This document shows positions 17,548 to 27,213 of a DNA stretch of 64,000 nucleotides, piece by piece. The notes under the pieces are model-generated. The model saw nothing but the letters and a program-made list of their open reading frames with translations. It was not told the DNA's origin and ran no database searches. The position numbers and the translations under genes are program-made. Positions within the stretch are counted from its first letter, which is position 1; the number at the start of each line of letters is the position of its first letter. The stretch spans positions 124,001-188,000 of the forward strand of contig NC_012623.1 in NCBI RefSeq assembly GCF_000022485.1. Direction: 5' to 3'. Source of the DNA: Sulfolobus islandicus Y.N.15.51. GTDB taxonomy: Archaea; Thermoproteota; Thermoprotei_A; Sulfolobales; Sulfolobaceae.

Positions 17548-18744
17548 TTAAACTTTAGGTAAGCCGTAATATATAACTTTTTCATAAAATTCTTTCCTAT
17601 GTTCGGTTTCAGAAACAATATTCATAATTTCAACTATAATGATAATTTCAGGAATTATGATTGAAATTAATGATATGAGAATCGAAACAATGTTGAGGCT
17701 CGTTCTAACTTTAGACCTCATGTGATTAGAGATTATTTCTATAGCTAATATTATCACTAATGGAATAATAGTTATTGGATCGTGGGTTAAAAAGTATGCA
17801 ATTGGTAGAGACATTGTAAAGATACTCCCTACGAATGAAACTGGAGTATCAGCCTTATACCACGACGGCCTACTTTTCAACATATAGATTATAATACTTG
17901 AGATAACTCCAGCGGTTAGAAATACTAACGCGGGATAGTAAAATACGGGTTTCACTATACTTAAGATATAGAATAGTATCGATAAGGATGAAAATAATAC
18001 TTCTCTGCTTAACCAAGATGTCTTCAAGTTGTAAATAACTCTGTAAAACCTATCAGTTCTCCTAGCGTGATTTACTGATAAGAGTAAAGAAGCTACTAGT
18101 AAGATAACGCTTACAATACTCCAGAATGGCAATTTAAAGAGAGAATAACCCAACGCGAATTCACTCCCAATTGTAAAAGCTAATAGTCCCAAGTAATTCT
18201 CCTCCTTTTTAGTATGTAAAACATTTGCTTTAAGGCTCTCCTTTATTTCTGGTTGTTTTATTACTATCCTTGGTTTAGTTATCTCCGAGGGAGGAAGATA
18301 ATCTACTTCTGCCTCTCCTTTCTCTATCCAACCAAATGCTAATGCCCCTGTAGGACAAGCTTCGACACAGTATGGTATGCCCTTTCCCTCTGCTAAACGA
18401 GCATAACAAAAGTTGCATTTAGTCATGATTCCTTCATTATTGAACTTTAAAGCCTCATATGGACAAGCCCACGTACAGAATCCACATCCTATACATTTAT
18501 CATCTCTTATTCTGACTATTCCCATTTCGTTCTTCTCTATTGCATTAGCGGGGCATACTTGCATACACGTTGGATTATCGCAATGATTACAAGCAATTGA
18601 GAGCGCTGTTTTACTCTCACCATATGGCATCACGATTAAGCTTCTCCAGTTAAGGTTACCATAAGCTTTATTGCAAGCATCAACGCAAGCGTTACAGATT
18701 ATGCACTTATTATGGTCAAATATGAATCCTAATTTCCTTTCCAT
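17548..18744 (-). CDS. DmsB-DmsC-like fused iron-sulfur/membrane anchor protein
   Basis: 398 aa. Residues 1-~150 carry four ferredoxin-type cysteine clusters (CIICNACVDAC, CNHCDNPTCMQVCP, CIGCGFCTWACP, CNFC...CVEACP), as in DmsB/PsrB electron-transfer subunits. Residues ~190-390 contain about eight hydrophobic helices, as in DmsC/NrfD-type quinone-binding anchors. No molybdopterin catalytic subunit is adjacent, so its redox partner is unknown. It may exchange electrons with the quinone pool for the neighbouring por or etf systems (inference). Confidence 0.8.
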   Translation of the reverse strand: MERKLGFIFDHNKCIICNACVDACNKAYGNLNWRSLIVMPYGESKTALSIACNHCDNPTCMQVCPANAIEKNEMGIVRIRDDKCIGCGFCTWACPYEALKFNNEGIMTKCNFCYARLAEGKGIPYCVEACPTGALAFGWIEKGEAEVDYLPPSEITKPRIVIKQPEIKESLKANVLHTKKEENYLGLLAFTIGSEFALGYSLFKLPFWSIVSVILLVASLLLSVNHARRTDRFYRVIYNLKTSWLSREVLFSSLSILFYILSIVKPVFYYPALVFLTAGVISSIIIYMLKSRPSWYKADTPVSFVGSIFTMSLPIAYFLTHDPITIIPLVIILAIEIISNHMRSKVRTSLNIVSILISLISIIIPEIIIIVEIMNIVSETEHRKEFYEKVIYYGLPKV

Positions 18745-18810
18745 ATGTTAATATCTCGTAAAATAGGTTAATAACATTAGCTTTATATCGATATAAATTG
18801 ATTAAATTTT

Positions 18811-19059
18811 ATGGAAACACCATTTTACAAATACGCATTAATGAGGAATTTCATAAGAGAGATGATAGAACATGACTCCATTAGTGATTTTGTAAAGGAA
18901 AAATTGACTAGTGATCTAGAAATGAAGAATAGATTTTGTAATGAAGATGAGGATACTTTAAAACAGTTGATCAGCGAGGTTATTGAATACGTTACTTTGG
19001 GTAAAGGGAAGGGAAAAGAAGAGGAAATTTTGAATGCGATAACTAGCTCATGTCGTTAA
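18811..19059 (+). CDS. small helical hypothetical protein
   Basis: 82 aa, predicted all-helical and acidic (METPFYKYALMRNFIREM...), ending in CR. A TATA-like TTTATATCGATATA ends ~20 bases upstream of the ATG, fitting a leaderless transcript. It is divergent from the DmsBC-like gene, and its last 17 bases overlap the convergent molybdenum hydroxylase gene. Function unknown. Confidence 0.55.
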   Translation: METPFYKYALMRNFIREMIEHDSISDFVKEKLTSDLEMKNRFCNEDEDTLKQLISEVIEYVTLGKGKGKEEEILNAITSSCR

Positions 19060-21331
19060 TTAGCTGTAATACATACTCTGGAGTTATTGGTATTTCAATC
19101 CTATTGATTGGTTTCTTTAGTATGTCCTCTAAGGCATTAATGATAGCAGCTGGAGGTACAGTAGCTCCTCCTTCCGCAACACCTTTAGTGCCTAGTGGTG
19201 TAAAAGGTGAAGGGCTAATCATATGTTGGATCTCGAATTTAGGTACCTCTTCTGCCGATGGAATCCAATAGTCTGCAAAAGAAGTTTGCCTTGGAATCCC
19301 ATTTTCATCATATTCAACTTTCTCTAAGAGCGATGCTCCTATCCCCATTGTAGTACCTCCCATTAGTTGTCCATCCACTATCATTGGGTTTATCATAGTT
19401 CCGCAATCGCTCAATACTACGTACTTAAGTATTTTTATAAATCCAGTATCCTTATCAACCTTAATTACTACACCATGTGCGTTAACACCATAGGTCGTGG
19501 AGAAATTCACTCTTCTCTTATCATCAGCTACGTTTACATTATATGAATTGATGGTAACCGAAACGTCTAATCCTATTTCGTCTCCTATTAAGTACGATCT
19601 GTTATATATTATGTTAACTGCTTCCTTAATAGAGAACGACTTGTTACTTATTTTTACTATTCCATTATCTATTTTTACCTCGTCTTTTTCAACGTTGAAC
19701 ATTTTAGCTAAGTACTGTCTCATTTTTTCCTTTAATTTTAGGGCAGCGGTGTAAACAGCTGAAATACCGACTACAGAGAATCTGCTACCATAAAATCCTG
19801 TCCCTGGGGGACCTGCAGTATCGCCTAATACGACTTTCACGTCATCAATCGGAATACCTAGAACATCAGCAACTACTTGGGATATACTAGTTTCATGCCC
19901 TGTACCCATAGTATTAGTTGAGAGAAACACCGTAACGTCGCCTCCGCTATCTATCCTCATATACACACCCTCATAGTAAGGTGTCCTAGGTTTATTGACA
20001 ACTAGCGTTTGGAAAGCTAATGAAGATCCGGGTTCCAATGCCAATGCTATCCCAATTCCTGTGTACTTATCCTTGTCCTTTACCTCCAGTTGACTAACAA
20101 GTTTCTTTAATGCCTCTCTGTAATTTCCACTATCATATACTGCACCCGTTATGTGTTCATAAGGAAGTTTATCAATGAAATTTTTCATTCTTAATTCCAT
20201 TTCATCAATTTTACTTACTTTAGAAACGCTTTTCACGAGGTTTTCCAATACTAGAACTGCTGGTGGAATTCCTAGTCCCCTATATGCCCCCGTTGGTGGT
20301 TTATTCGTAACTACTCCGGATACTCTGAACTTAAGGTATTTCATTTTATATGGACCAACCAATTGATATATTTGTCTGAGAATTGGTAAGGGTTGGTAAG
20401 TGTGCAAGTATGCCCCAAAGTCCTCTACTAAGTCAATTATTGCTCCTAATAGTTCATCCCCCTTATATAAAATCTTTGCAGTGTAATGTCTATCTGGTCC
20501 ATGAATTGCAGAAATTATATGTTCATATCGAGTCTCTATATACTTTACCGGCCTTCCAGTTATTATTGAGGCTAATGCTGTCATGGCTATGGGTTTTAGA
20601 AAGATCTTTCCGCCAAACCCTCCTCCAGAGTCTGGGACAATTATCCTGACCTTAGATCTAGGAATATTGAAGATAATGCTCAATGCCGTCTTAAAGACTT
20701 GTGGAACTTGTGTATTTGCATATATTGTTAAGTTTCCGCTAATCTTATCAAATTCAGCTATTACCCCATTGGTTTCAAGAGGAGCCGGTAGGATCCTATT
20801 ATATCTAAACTTTTTTTCTATGTAATTGTAATCCTTTGGCTCCTCTCCATATTCGAAAATATCGCTATACACAATGTTGGAGCCTAGTTCTTTGTGTAAA
20901 GTAGGTGAGTTAGGACCTATTGCCTTAAACGGATCAGTTATCGGCTCTCTAGGCTCATAATCCACATCAATTAGTTCCAATGCATCATAAGCCTCATATC
21001 TATCCCTACCTAATACTAATCCTATTGGTTCTCCAAAATACTTTGCCTCATCTTTAGCTAAAATATACTCCTTTGGTACTCTCTTAGGATCAGGGACGAA
21101 AAAATTGGGCAATGGCGAAAATTCCTTTGTATCTTCAAACGTTATTACGCTGAAACCTCTTTCCTCAACTCTTTTGGGATCAATCTTGAATTTAGTCCAA
21201 GCGTAATTCGACCTCAATACTGCCATGTATAGCATGTTAGGAAAGTAAATGTCGTCAATGTATCTACCTTTTCCAGTCAAAAATCGTAAATCTTCAACTC
21301 TCTTAACTGGACTACCAATATACAAGGTCAC
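19043..21331 (-). CDS. xanthine dehydrogenase-family molybdopterin-binding large subunit
   Basis: 762 aa, the usual size of CutL/CoxL-type subunits. Molybdopterin-binding segments visible: GGGFGGKIFLK (~residue 240), GAYRGLGIPPA (~350), TMGTGHETSISQVVADVLG (~480), and late GTKGVAEGGATVPPAAIINA with the catalytic Glu (~720). It overlaps the acyl-CoA dehydrogenase by 4 bases (ATGA), so both belong to the etfBA operon. The FAD and [2Fe-2S] subunits are not encoded nearby. Substrate is unknown; operon context suggests an organic acid or acyl-CoA derivative. Confidence 0.88.
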   Translation of the reverse strand: MTLYIGSPVKRVEDLRFLTGKGRYIDDIYFPNMLYMAVLRSNYAWTKFKIDPKRVEERGFSVITFEDTKEFSPLPNFFVPDPKRVPKEYILAKDEAKYFGEPIGLVLGRDRYEAYDALELIDVDYEPREPITDPFKAIGPNSPTLHKELGSNIVYSDIFEYGEEPKDYNYIEKKFRYNRILPAPLETNGVIAEFDKISGNLTIYANTQVPQVFKTALSIIFNIPRSKVRIIVPDSGGGFGGKIFLKPIAMTALASIITGRPVKYIETRYEHIISAIHGPDRHYTAKILYKGDELLGAIIDLVEDFGAYLHTYQPLPILRQIYQLVGPYKMKYLKFRVSGVVTNKPPTGAYRGLGIPPAVLVLENLVKSVSKVSKIDEMELRMKNFIDKLPYEHITGAVYDSGNYREALKKLVSQLEVKDKDKYTGIGIALALEPGSSLAFQTLVVNKPRTPYYEGVYMRIDSGGDVTVFLSTNTMGTGHETSISQVVADVLGIPIDDVKVVLGDTAGPPGTGFYGSRFSVVGISAVYTAALKLKEKMRQYLAKMFNVEKDEVKIDNGIVKISNKSFSIKEAVNIIYNRSYLIGDEIGLDVSVTINSYNVNVADDKRRVNFSTTYGVNAHGVVIKVDKDTGFIKILKYVVLSDCGTMINPMIVDGQLMGGTTMGIGASLLEKVEYDENGIPRQTSFADYWIPSAEEVPKFEIQHMISPSPFTPLGTKGVAEGGATVPPAAIINALEDILKKPINRIEIPITPEYVLQLINDMS

Positions 21332-22524
21332 ACCTTATAACCAATGAATTTATTGTAAAGAAATCTTGCTGCACTAATCCTTTGAATATCGTTTGTCCCT
21401 TCATATGTTTTCATTATTTGTAGATCCCTTAGCATTCTCTCCAATCCGGTAGAGGTAGTAACGCCATAACCACCGTAGACACTCATAGCCCTTAATATAA
21501 TTCTCTCAGCAGATTCGGTGGATATGAATTTCGCCAACGATGCTGCTACTGTGTATTCATTTTCTTTACCATTCTTGAACAATGTCCCGGCCCAATAGGT
21601 TATTAGTCTTGCCACTTCCAAATCCGCTAACGATTCAGAAACTTTGGTTTGAACTAATTGAAATTCCGCTAGTTTCTTTTCGAATGCAGTTCTTTGAAGT
21701 GAATAATTTATCATTTTCTCTAATGCAGCTTGTCCAATTCCTAAGGCTTGTGAAGCTACTATGGTTCTAGCGAAATCAAAAGAACTTACCGCATATTTAA
21801 ATCCATTGCCTTCCTCTCCTAGTAGATTTTCGGCGGGTGTTTTCACATCCTCAAGTAAAATTTCAGCAGTATGTGAGGACTTTAATCCAGTAGTTTCGAT
21901 TCTACTTACTGGTTTCACTGCGTCTTTCTCCACAACAAGCATTGATATGCCTTTCCATCTGGCCTTAGGATCTGGAGGTGATGTTCTAGCTGCAATTAAG
22001 TAATAATCAGCAATATCACCATTAGTTATGAAAATCTTTCTTCCATTTATCACATATTCACTATCTAATTTCTTTGCTGTTGTCTTTATACCAGCTACAT
22101 CTGATCCAGCCACAGGCTCAGTAACAGCAAATGCAGCTACTTTATCGCCATTAGCTACTGGTGTGACATATTTTTTCCTTAATTCTTCGTTTCCAAACCT
22201 AGATAACGCATAAATAAACATCCAATTTATTAATAAAAATGTGCTAAATGAGGGCCAAATTCTAGCCATCTCCTCTGTTGCTGTAAGCAATGATAAATAA
22301 TCCGCTCCTTGTCCCCCTAAATCTTGTCTAGCAAATAAGCCATATAGGCCTATTTCCTTAGCCTTTTGTTTAACCTCTAAAGGAATATCTAATTCTTTTT
22401 CACCTATTTCAACATACTTTGCCAATATATTTTCAGCAAAATCCCTAACTGCACTTCTTAATAATTCATGATCTTGCGTTATTTCTACTTTAAAATCCTC
22501 CAAGGACTTAAAAGGAAATACCAT
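21328..22524 (-). CDS. acyl-CoA dehydrogenase
   Basis: 398 aa with the full family architecture: an N-terminal helical domain, a central beta domain with AFAVTEPVAGSDVAGIKT (~130), a C-terminal helical domain with QLVQTKVSESLADLE, and the catalytic Glu in KTYEGTNDIQRISAARFLY (~375). It oxidises an acyl-CoA and passes electrons to ETF. Its ETF genes are immediately upstream on the same strand. Chain-length specificity cannot be read from sequence. Confidence 0.92.
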   Translation of the reverse strand: MVFPFKSLEDFKVEITQDHELLRSAVRDFAENILAKYVEIGEKELDIPLEVKQKAKEIGLYGLFARQDLGGQGADYLSLLTATEEMARIWPSFSTFLLINWMFIYALSRFGNEELRKKYVTPVANGDKVAAFAVTEPVAGSDVAGIKTTAKKLDSEYVINGRKIFITNGDIADYYLIAARTSPPDPKARWKGISMLVVEKDAVKPVSRIETTGLKSSHTAEILLEDVKTPAENLLGEEGNGFKYAVSSFDFARTIVASQALGIGQAALEKMINYSLQRTAFEKKLAEFQLVQTKVSESLADLEVARLITYWAGTLFKNGKENEYTVAASLAKFISTESAERIILRAMSVYGGYGVTTSTGLERMLRDLQIMKTYEGTNDIQRISAARFLYNKFIGYKV

Positions 22525-22548
22525 AAAATAAAATCGTTTTTATCATTA

Positions 22549-23412
22549 TTATTTTTTCCCTAGCTTACTCAACATAACTTTACAGAAATCGATTGCGTTG
22601 CCTACAACAAAGTAATCCGCGTTTTCAAGTATTGGTGCATTCTTATCAGTATTAACAGCAACTATAATTTTCGAATCCCTTATACCAGCTATATGTTGAG
22701 GCTGACCAGATATTCCCAAGGCTATATATAATTTGGGCCTAATTCTTAAACCGGATAAACCTATTTGCCTATCTTCTGAAACCCAATTGAGCTCAGCAGC
22801 TACCGGTCTGCTTCCACCAACTGCTCCACCTAACGCTTTTGCCAATTCTTCTGCGTATTTTACGTTTTCCTTAGATCCAATCCCTCTTCCTACGCCAACT
22901 ACAATATCTGCAGTAGCTAAATTAACTCCAGAGGAAGTTGATTTCTTACCGGCAATTTTAACCCTACCCTCTTTCAATTGAACCTTCTCTACACTAGGCT
23001 GAAGTTCCTTAGGTTGTAATTGCGTATTTGCAATAGTTATAACAATTGGTAACTCGCTCTCTAGAGTAACCAACCCCATTCCACTATAGGCTACCCTATT
23101 TAACGTGATTTTCTTATCTTCAACCTTTAGTGAGACTACATCAGTAACTATAGGTAACTTTAACCTCCCCGCTACTCTTCCAGCTATTGCCCTATCCCTT
23201 CTCACATTTCCAGTTAGTATTACATCTGGAGAGAGTGAAGATATTAGATCTACAATACCATCTTCATCCATTTTATCAATAATGTATAGTTTGTTTACGA
23301 ACTTAACGTTCTCGTTGTCGGATATTCCTATTACTTCTCCTCCGAAGCTTTGAGCTACAGCTGCTGCCATTTTTAAGAATACTGGACTTTCCGAAAACAC
23401 TACAGCTTTCAT
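22549..23412 (-). CDS. etfA: electron transfer flavoprotein alpha subunit
   Basis: 287 aa, somewhat shorter than the usual 310-320 because the N-terminal domain is compact. The C-terminal FAD domain is well conserved: VGVGRGIGSKENVKYAEELA, GGAVGGSRPVAAELNW, QIGLSGLRIRPKLYIALGIS and QHIAGI (cited in parts). It starts 1 base after the etfB stop. It carries the FAD that accepts electrons from the acyl-CoA dehydrogenase and delivers them to ETF:quinone oxidoreductase, a candidate for which (fixC/fixX) lies at 35.9-37.4 kb. Confidence 0.9.
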   Translation of the reverse strand: MKAVVFSESPVFLKMAAAVAQSFGGEVIGISDNENVKFVNKLYIIDKMDEDGIVDLISSLSPDVILTGNVRRDRAIAGRVAGRLKLPIVTDVVSLKVEDKKITLNRVAYSGMGLVTLESELPIVITIANTQLQPKELQPSVEKVQLKEGRVKIAGKKSTSSGVNLATADIVVGVGRGIGSKENVKYAEELAKALGGAVGGSRPVAAELNWVSEDRQIGLSGLRIRPKLYIALGISGQPQHIAGIRDSKIIVAVNTDKNAPILENADYFVVGNAIDFCKVMLSKLGKK

Positions 23413-23413
23413 A

Positions 23414-24142
23414 CTAGATCACCCCATCAGACTTTAAATATTCAATTAATTTATCAACCGCCTTATTTATGTCACTTTCCTCAATAACTATTCTCTTTCG
23501 ATTCACGATCATTGGTTTAATTTCCCTTATTCTAACCTTAGATTGTGCATCAAATTTGACTTCCTTAACTGGCTTCTTAGAGGATTCCATTATTTGCTTA
23601 ACGCTTGGGATTCTAGGAGTATTTATTTCACCACCAACACTCACAACTAAAGGTAGACTTGATTCAACAGTCTCAATATAGCTTACCATTCCCCTATCCG
23701 CTGTAACCTTATTTCCCTCGATCTTAAGTGATTTTACGTTAGAAATGTAAGGAAGGCCAAGAAGTTCAGAAACGTAAGCGGGTAAGGCTGAAGTTCCACT
23801 ATCAGTTGTCATTTCCGAAAATAATATTATATCTGGATTTAGCGTCTTCACATTTTCAGCTATCGCCATAGCAGTAACGTAGACGTCTGGATCTTTAACT
23901 AAGATAGCTATTACTTCATCAACTCCCATAGCTAAGGCTTCCCTAATGCTTTTCCTATCGTTACTACCTACTGTAATACCCGTAACCTTACCTCCAAACT
24001 TCTCCTTTAACCTTATGGCTTCTTCAATAGCGTTCTTATCATAAGAACTTACCTTTAACGGGGCATCAGTATTTAGCTTGTCCCCCACAACCTTAACCAT
24101 TTGATCATCTGGAACTATCTTAAAACCAACAATAATATTCAT
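23414..24142 (-). CDS. etfB: electron transfer flavoprotein beta subunit
   Basis: 242 aa, first gene of the operon etfB-etfA-acd-molybdenum hydroxylase. Typical motifs: the N-terminal MNIIVGFKIVPDD, SYDKNAIEEAIRLKE, GVDEVIAILVKDPD and the C-terminal adenine-nucleotide-binding region. It is divergent from the polytopic ferredoxin gene at 24239, with ~95 bases between starts that must hold both promoters. Confidence 0.9.
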   Translation of the reverse strand: MNIIVGFKIVPDDQMVKVVGDKLNTDAPLKVSSYDKNAIEEAIRLKEKFGGKVTGITVGSNDRKSIREALAMGVDEVIAILVKDPDVYVTAMAIAENVKTLNPDIILFSEMTTDSGTSALPAYVSELLGLPYISNVKSLKIEGNKVTADRGMVSYIETVESSLPLVVSVGGEINTPRIPSVKQIMESSKKPVKEVKFDAQSKVRIREIKPMIVNRKRIVIEESDINKAVDKLIEYLKSDGVI

Positions 24143-24238
24143 ATTTTATTCTCGGATTGACTATTTATAAAACTAGTCACAATTTCTAATATTTTAAGCA
24201 AAACTTTTTAGTGTTAAAAAGAAATATTAAGCGAGATT

Positions 24239-26122
24239 ATGATCTTGCTTCCAATAATAATTACTGTTACTATGCTTCTGGCCATGTTTTACGTAATTTA
24301 CGAAGTGGAAAGGTGGAGATCAACAAGGAGAGTATTATTAGCACTATACGTTGAAGGAATGATGCTAACAATGAATATAGGAGGTTATCTTTATCTAATT
24401 AGCAACAATCCGTTCTACTTTTTGATAGCTAACTCCGCATATATGATTTTCGGATTATATCCATTACTTAACGTGAAGGAAGTTAAAATGAGACAATTTG
24501 TATACAGCTTATTTGCGTTACTTATGGTAATTTCTGAAATAGCAATGGGAGCGTTAATTTACACTTTGGAAACCTCAATTCCAGCTAACATAGATACGTC
24601 TATTGGGAACATATACTTCGTGAGTGTAATGATGGTGGAAATGGCGTTTACGCTAATATTGTCCTTTAAAAATATTGATAAAACATTGAGGAACTATCTA
24701 ATTGGTTTATTACTCTTAATGCCTTGGTTTCCCCAAGTGTTTCCTTTAATAAGTTTACCAATATGGCTCTCTGCCATCATAATGATTGGGAATACGATAC
24801 TAATTTACGATTCTCTGTATAAGCAGAGATTAAGGGCTTCACAAGAGACCTTTACAACGATCGAATTAACATCTATTTTCACATTGATGATGATAGGGGA
24901 GTTCTTATTCTTCCTCTATGACACCTTAATAGTTTTTGACATATCTATGATAATAGGAATGGCGTGGTTCGTTTATAGGGCATTGGCTGGACCAAACCCG
25001 AGAAAAGGGAATTACACTAGAAATCCTTTATTGGCGTTCACAATAATCTTCCTCACATTCATTATGGAATTCTTCATGGGAGGGGTATTGGATTTCGTTG
25101 AAGGAATCTTTTCGCCCAGAATTTCTGGATTTATAAATAGTCTAACATTACCGTGGCAACCCTTGACAAATCCAATAAATGTGTTGTGGGATTTCATAGA
25201 CTTAGTTGGATCAGTTCTGGGTTCCATGTGGTTTTTAATAATGATGGGAATAGAGATGGGATTCTTAGCGTTTAAGAAAATGTTAGAAATGAGAGTTAAG
25301 GAAGTAAGGGTTAGGATGAGTTTAATGATCCTAGCTTATGCGTTATACACTATTTACATCCCAATGTTTAGCCCACTTTCAGATCGTCTACCCTACATAC
25401 CCTATATGTGGTCAATGGGGATAGGAACGCTAGGAGGATTTTCAAATTCCGTACTCTTAGGTCTTATAGGAACTTACGTGGTTTACGCAATTCTCTCTTT
25501 CTTATTCGGCTCGAGAAATTTGTGTTCTGTAAGTTGTACTGCACCCTTAATGTATCAAGGTACCTTTTATGATTCACTTAAGGTTTACAATAGAACCTCA
25601 AAAGTAGGGAGGAAGTTGATGACGTCCAGAAGTCCGAATTGGGTTAAAGGGATAACGCTTGGTGTTTCAATATTAGTACTAATAGCCGCAGTCATATCAT
25701 ATCTTAATTCATTGGGCATAATTAGTTTTACGCTATTTGGCACTGATATTACTTTTCTAATGTATTTTATGTGGTTTGATATAATTTGGTATCTCTTATT
25801 CATTTCTATACCATTCCTAGGTACATTCGCGTGTGTTACCACTGGATATTGCTATTGGGGAGTATTTAATCAAGCCATTAGTAGTATAGGTTTATTTAGA
25901 TTGAAGGTAAAGGATCCGATGTTATGCGTTAACTGTAAGACAGTGGATTGTGCCTTTGCTTGTCCAGTTGGAATTACAGATATGAGGGGATGGTTTATAA
26001 AGAAAGGGGAGTTTAAGTCATTTAAGTGCGTTGGAATAGGCGAATGTGTTAATGCTTGTCCATATGATAACATTTATTTCTACGATGTAAGGCAATGGAT
26101 AAAGGAAAGGTTTAAACACTAA
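24239..26122 (+). CDS. polytopic membrane protein with C-terminal ferredoxin domain
   Basis: 627 aa: about 12-14 hydrophobic helices over residues 1-550, then a cytoplasmic ferredoxin-like domain with CVNCKTVDCAFACPVG and CVGIGECVNACPYD. Further Cys occur near the membrane face (LCSVSCTAP ~430, FACVTTGYC ~535). This looks like a membrane electron-transfer module taking electrons from a soluble carrier to the quinone pool or an unknown membrane partner. It is divergent from etfBA-acd. I do not recognise a named family; a NapH-like arrangement is the nearest analogy. Confidence 0.7.
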   Translation: MILLPIIITVTMLLAMFYVIYEVERWRSTRRVLLALYVEGMMLTMNIGGYLYLISNNPFYFLIANSAYMIFGLYPLLNVKEVKMRQFVYSLFALLMVISEIAMGALIYTLETSIPANIDTSIGNIYFVSVMMVEMAFTLILSFKNIDKTLRNYLIGLLLLMPWFPQVFPLISLPIWLSAIIMIGNTILIYDSLYKQRLRASQETFTTIELTSIFTLMMIGEFLFFLYDTLIVFDISMIIGMAWFVYRALAGPNPRKGNYTRNPLLAFTIIFLTFIMEFFMGGVLDFVEGIFSPRISGFINSLTLPWQPLTNPINVLWDFIDLVGSVLGSMWFLIMMGIEMGFLAFKKMLEMRVKEVRVRMSLMILAYALYTIYIPMFSPLSDRLPYIPYMWSMGIGTLGGFSNSVLLGLIGTYVVYAILSFLFGSRNLCSVSCTAPLMYQGTFYDSLKVYNRTSKVGRKLMTSRSPNWVKGITLGVSILVLIAAVISYLNSLGIISFTLFGTDITFLMYFMWFDIIWYLLFISIPFLGTFACVTTGYCYWGVFNQAISSIGLFRLKVKDPMLCVNCKTVDCAFACPVGITDMRGWFIKKGEFKSFKCVGIGECVNACPYDNIYFYDVRQWIKERFKH

Positions 26123-26205
26123 GAACATTTTTTATTCACATTTAACTTTTTTACAGATGATCGAAAGATAACTTTTTATTATATAAAGTATAAAAGAGAT
26201 ATAGT

Positions 26206-27183
26206 ATGCCGTTAAAGACATTTGATACAATAATAGTTGGGGCAGGAATTGCTGGATTAAGTGCTGCATTATATTCTTCTAGACAAAAACTATCAACGTT
26301 AGTACTATCAAAAGATCTTGGTGGGCAATTAACGTTAACAGATTTAATAGAGAACTATCCCGGAATAGAGTCAACTGGAGGATTAAGTCTGGCACAAAAG
26401 ATTGAGAAACAAGCTAAGAAGTTCGGCGCGGAATTCATTTATGGAGAAGAGGTTAAGGAGATAGCGCAAGAGTCTGACGTATTCATAATAAAGGGAATTA
26501 AAGGTGAATACGCTGGAAGAGCTATAATTTTAGCGTTTGGTAAAACGCCTAGGGAAATTAACGTCCCTGGAGAGCAAGAGTTTAAAGGAAAAGGAGTATC
26601 ATACTGTGCAATATGTGATGCGGCATTCTTCAAGGGTAAGCCAGCAGCCGTAGTAGGCGAAGGCGAGCCTGGGATAGAGGCTATAGAGTTGTTGTCTAAT
26701 TACGCAAATCCAGCATATTATATTACCTCATCGTCTTATCTGGCGGGTGAGGAGGAGATCGTGAAGAACGTGTTGAATAAGCCTAACGTTAAAATATTTA
26801 CGTCCTCAAAAGTTTTAGAAATAAGAGGGAACAGTAAGGTTGAGGAGATTATGATAAAGAAGGGAGATGAGATAATATCGTTGAGGGTTGATGGTGTTAT
26901 AATTGAAATGGGTTATGTTCTGAAAACTGAGTTCCTAAAAGGCTTTGTTGAGTTAAATGAGAAAGGCGAGATAGTTGTCGATGAATTAGGAAGAACAAGT
27001 AGAGAGGGAGTATTTGCAGCGGGGGATGTTACTCAAACGCCGTATAAGCAAGCCGTTGTAGCTGCCGCTGAGGGAGTTAAGGCTGCATTATCAGCCTATA
27101 ATTATATTAGAAGTAAGAAGGGTCTCCCACCAGTTAACGTAGATTGGAAAGCTGAAAAGAAGAAGGTTAGCTTCAGGCTCTAG
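26206..27183 (+). CDS. thioredoxin reductase-like flavoprotein
   Basis: 325 aa. FAD domain: [18 protein letters not shown] at the N-terminus and [23 protein letters not shown] near the end. The redox-active disulfide CAICD is at ~residue 136. The second nucleotide-binding domain is unusual: it reads [15 protein letters not shown], and the HRR motif for the NADPH 2'-phosphate is absent ([15 protein letters not shown] instead). It may therefore use NADH or a non-nicotinamide donor such as ferredoxin. A TATA-like AACTTTTTATTATATAAAG lies ~25-40 bases upstream of the ATG. Confidence 0.85.
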   Translation: MPLKTFDTIIVGAGIAGLSAALYSSRQKLSTLVLSKDLGGQLTLTDLIENYPGIESTGGLSLAQKIEKQAKKFGAEFIYGEEVKEIAQESDVFIIKGIKGEYAGRAIILAFGKTPREINVPGEQEFKGKGVSYCAICDAAFFKGKPAAVVGEGEPGIEAIELLSNYANPAYYITSSSYLAGEEEIVKNVLNKPNVKIFTSSKVLEIRGNSKVEEIMIKKGDEIISLRVDGVIIEMGYVLKTEFLKGFVELNEKGEIVVDELGRTSREGVFAAGDVTQTPYKQAVVAAAEGVKAALSAYNYIRSKKGLPPVNVDWKAEKKKVSFRL

Positions 27184-27213
27184 CTTTTTATCTTTCTCTT
27201 TTTATTATTATTG

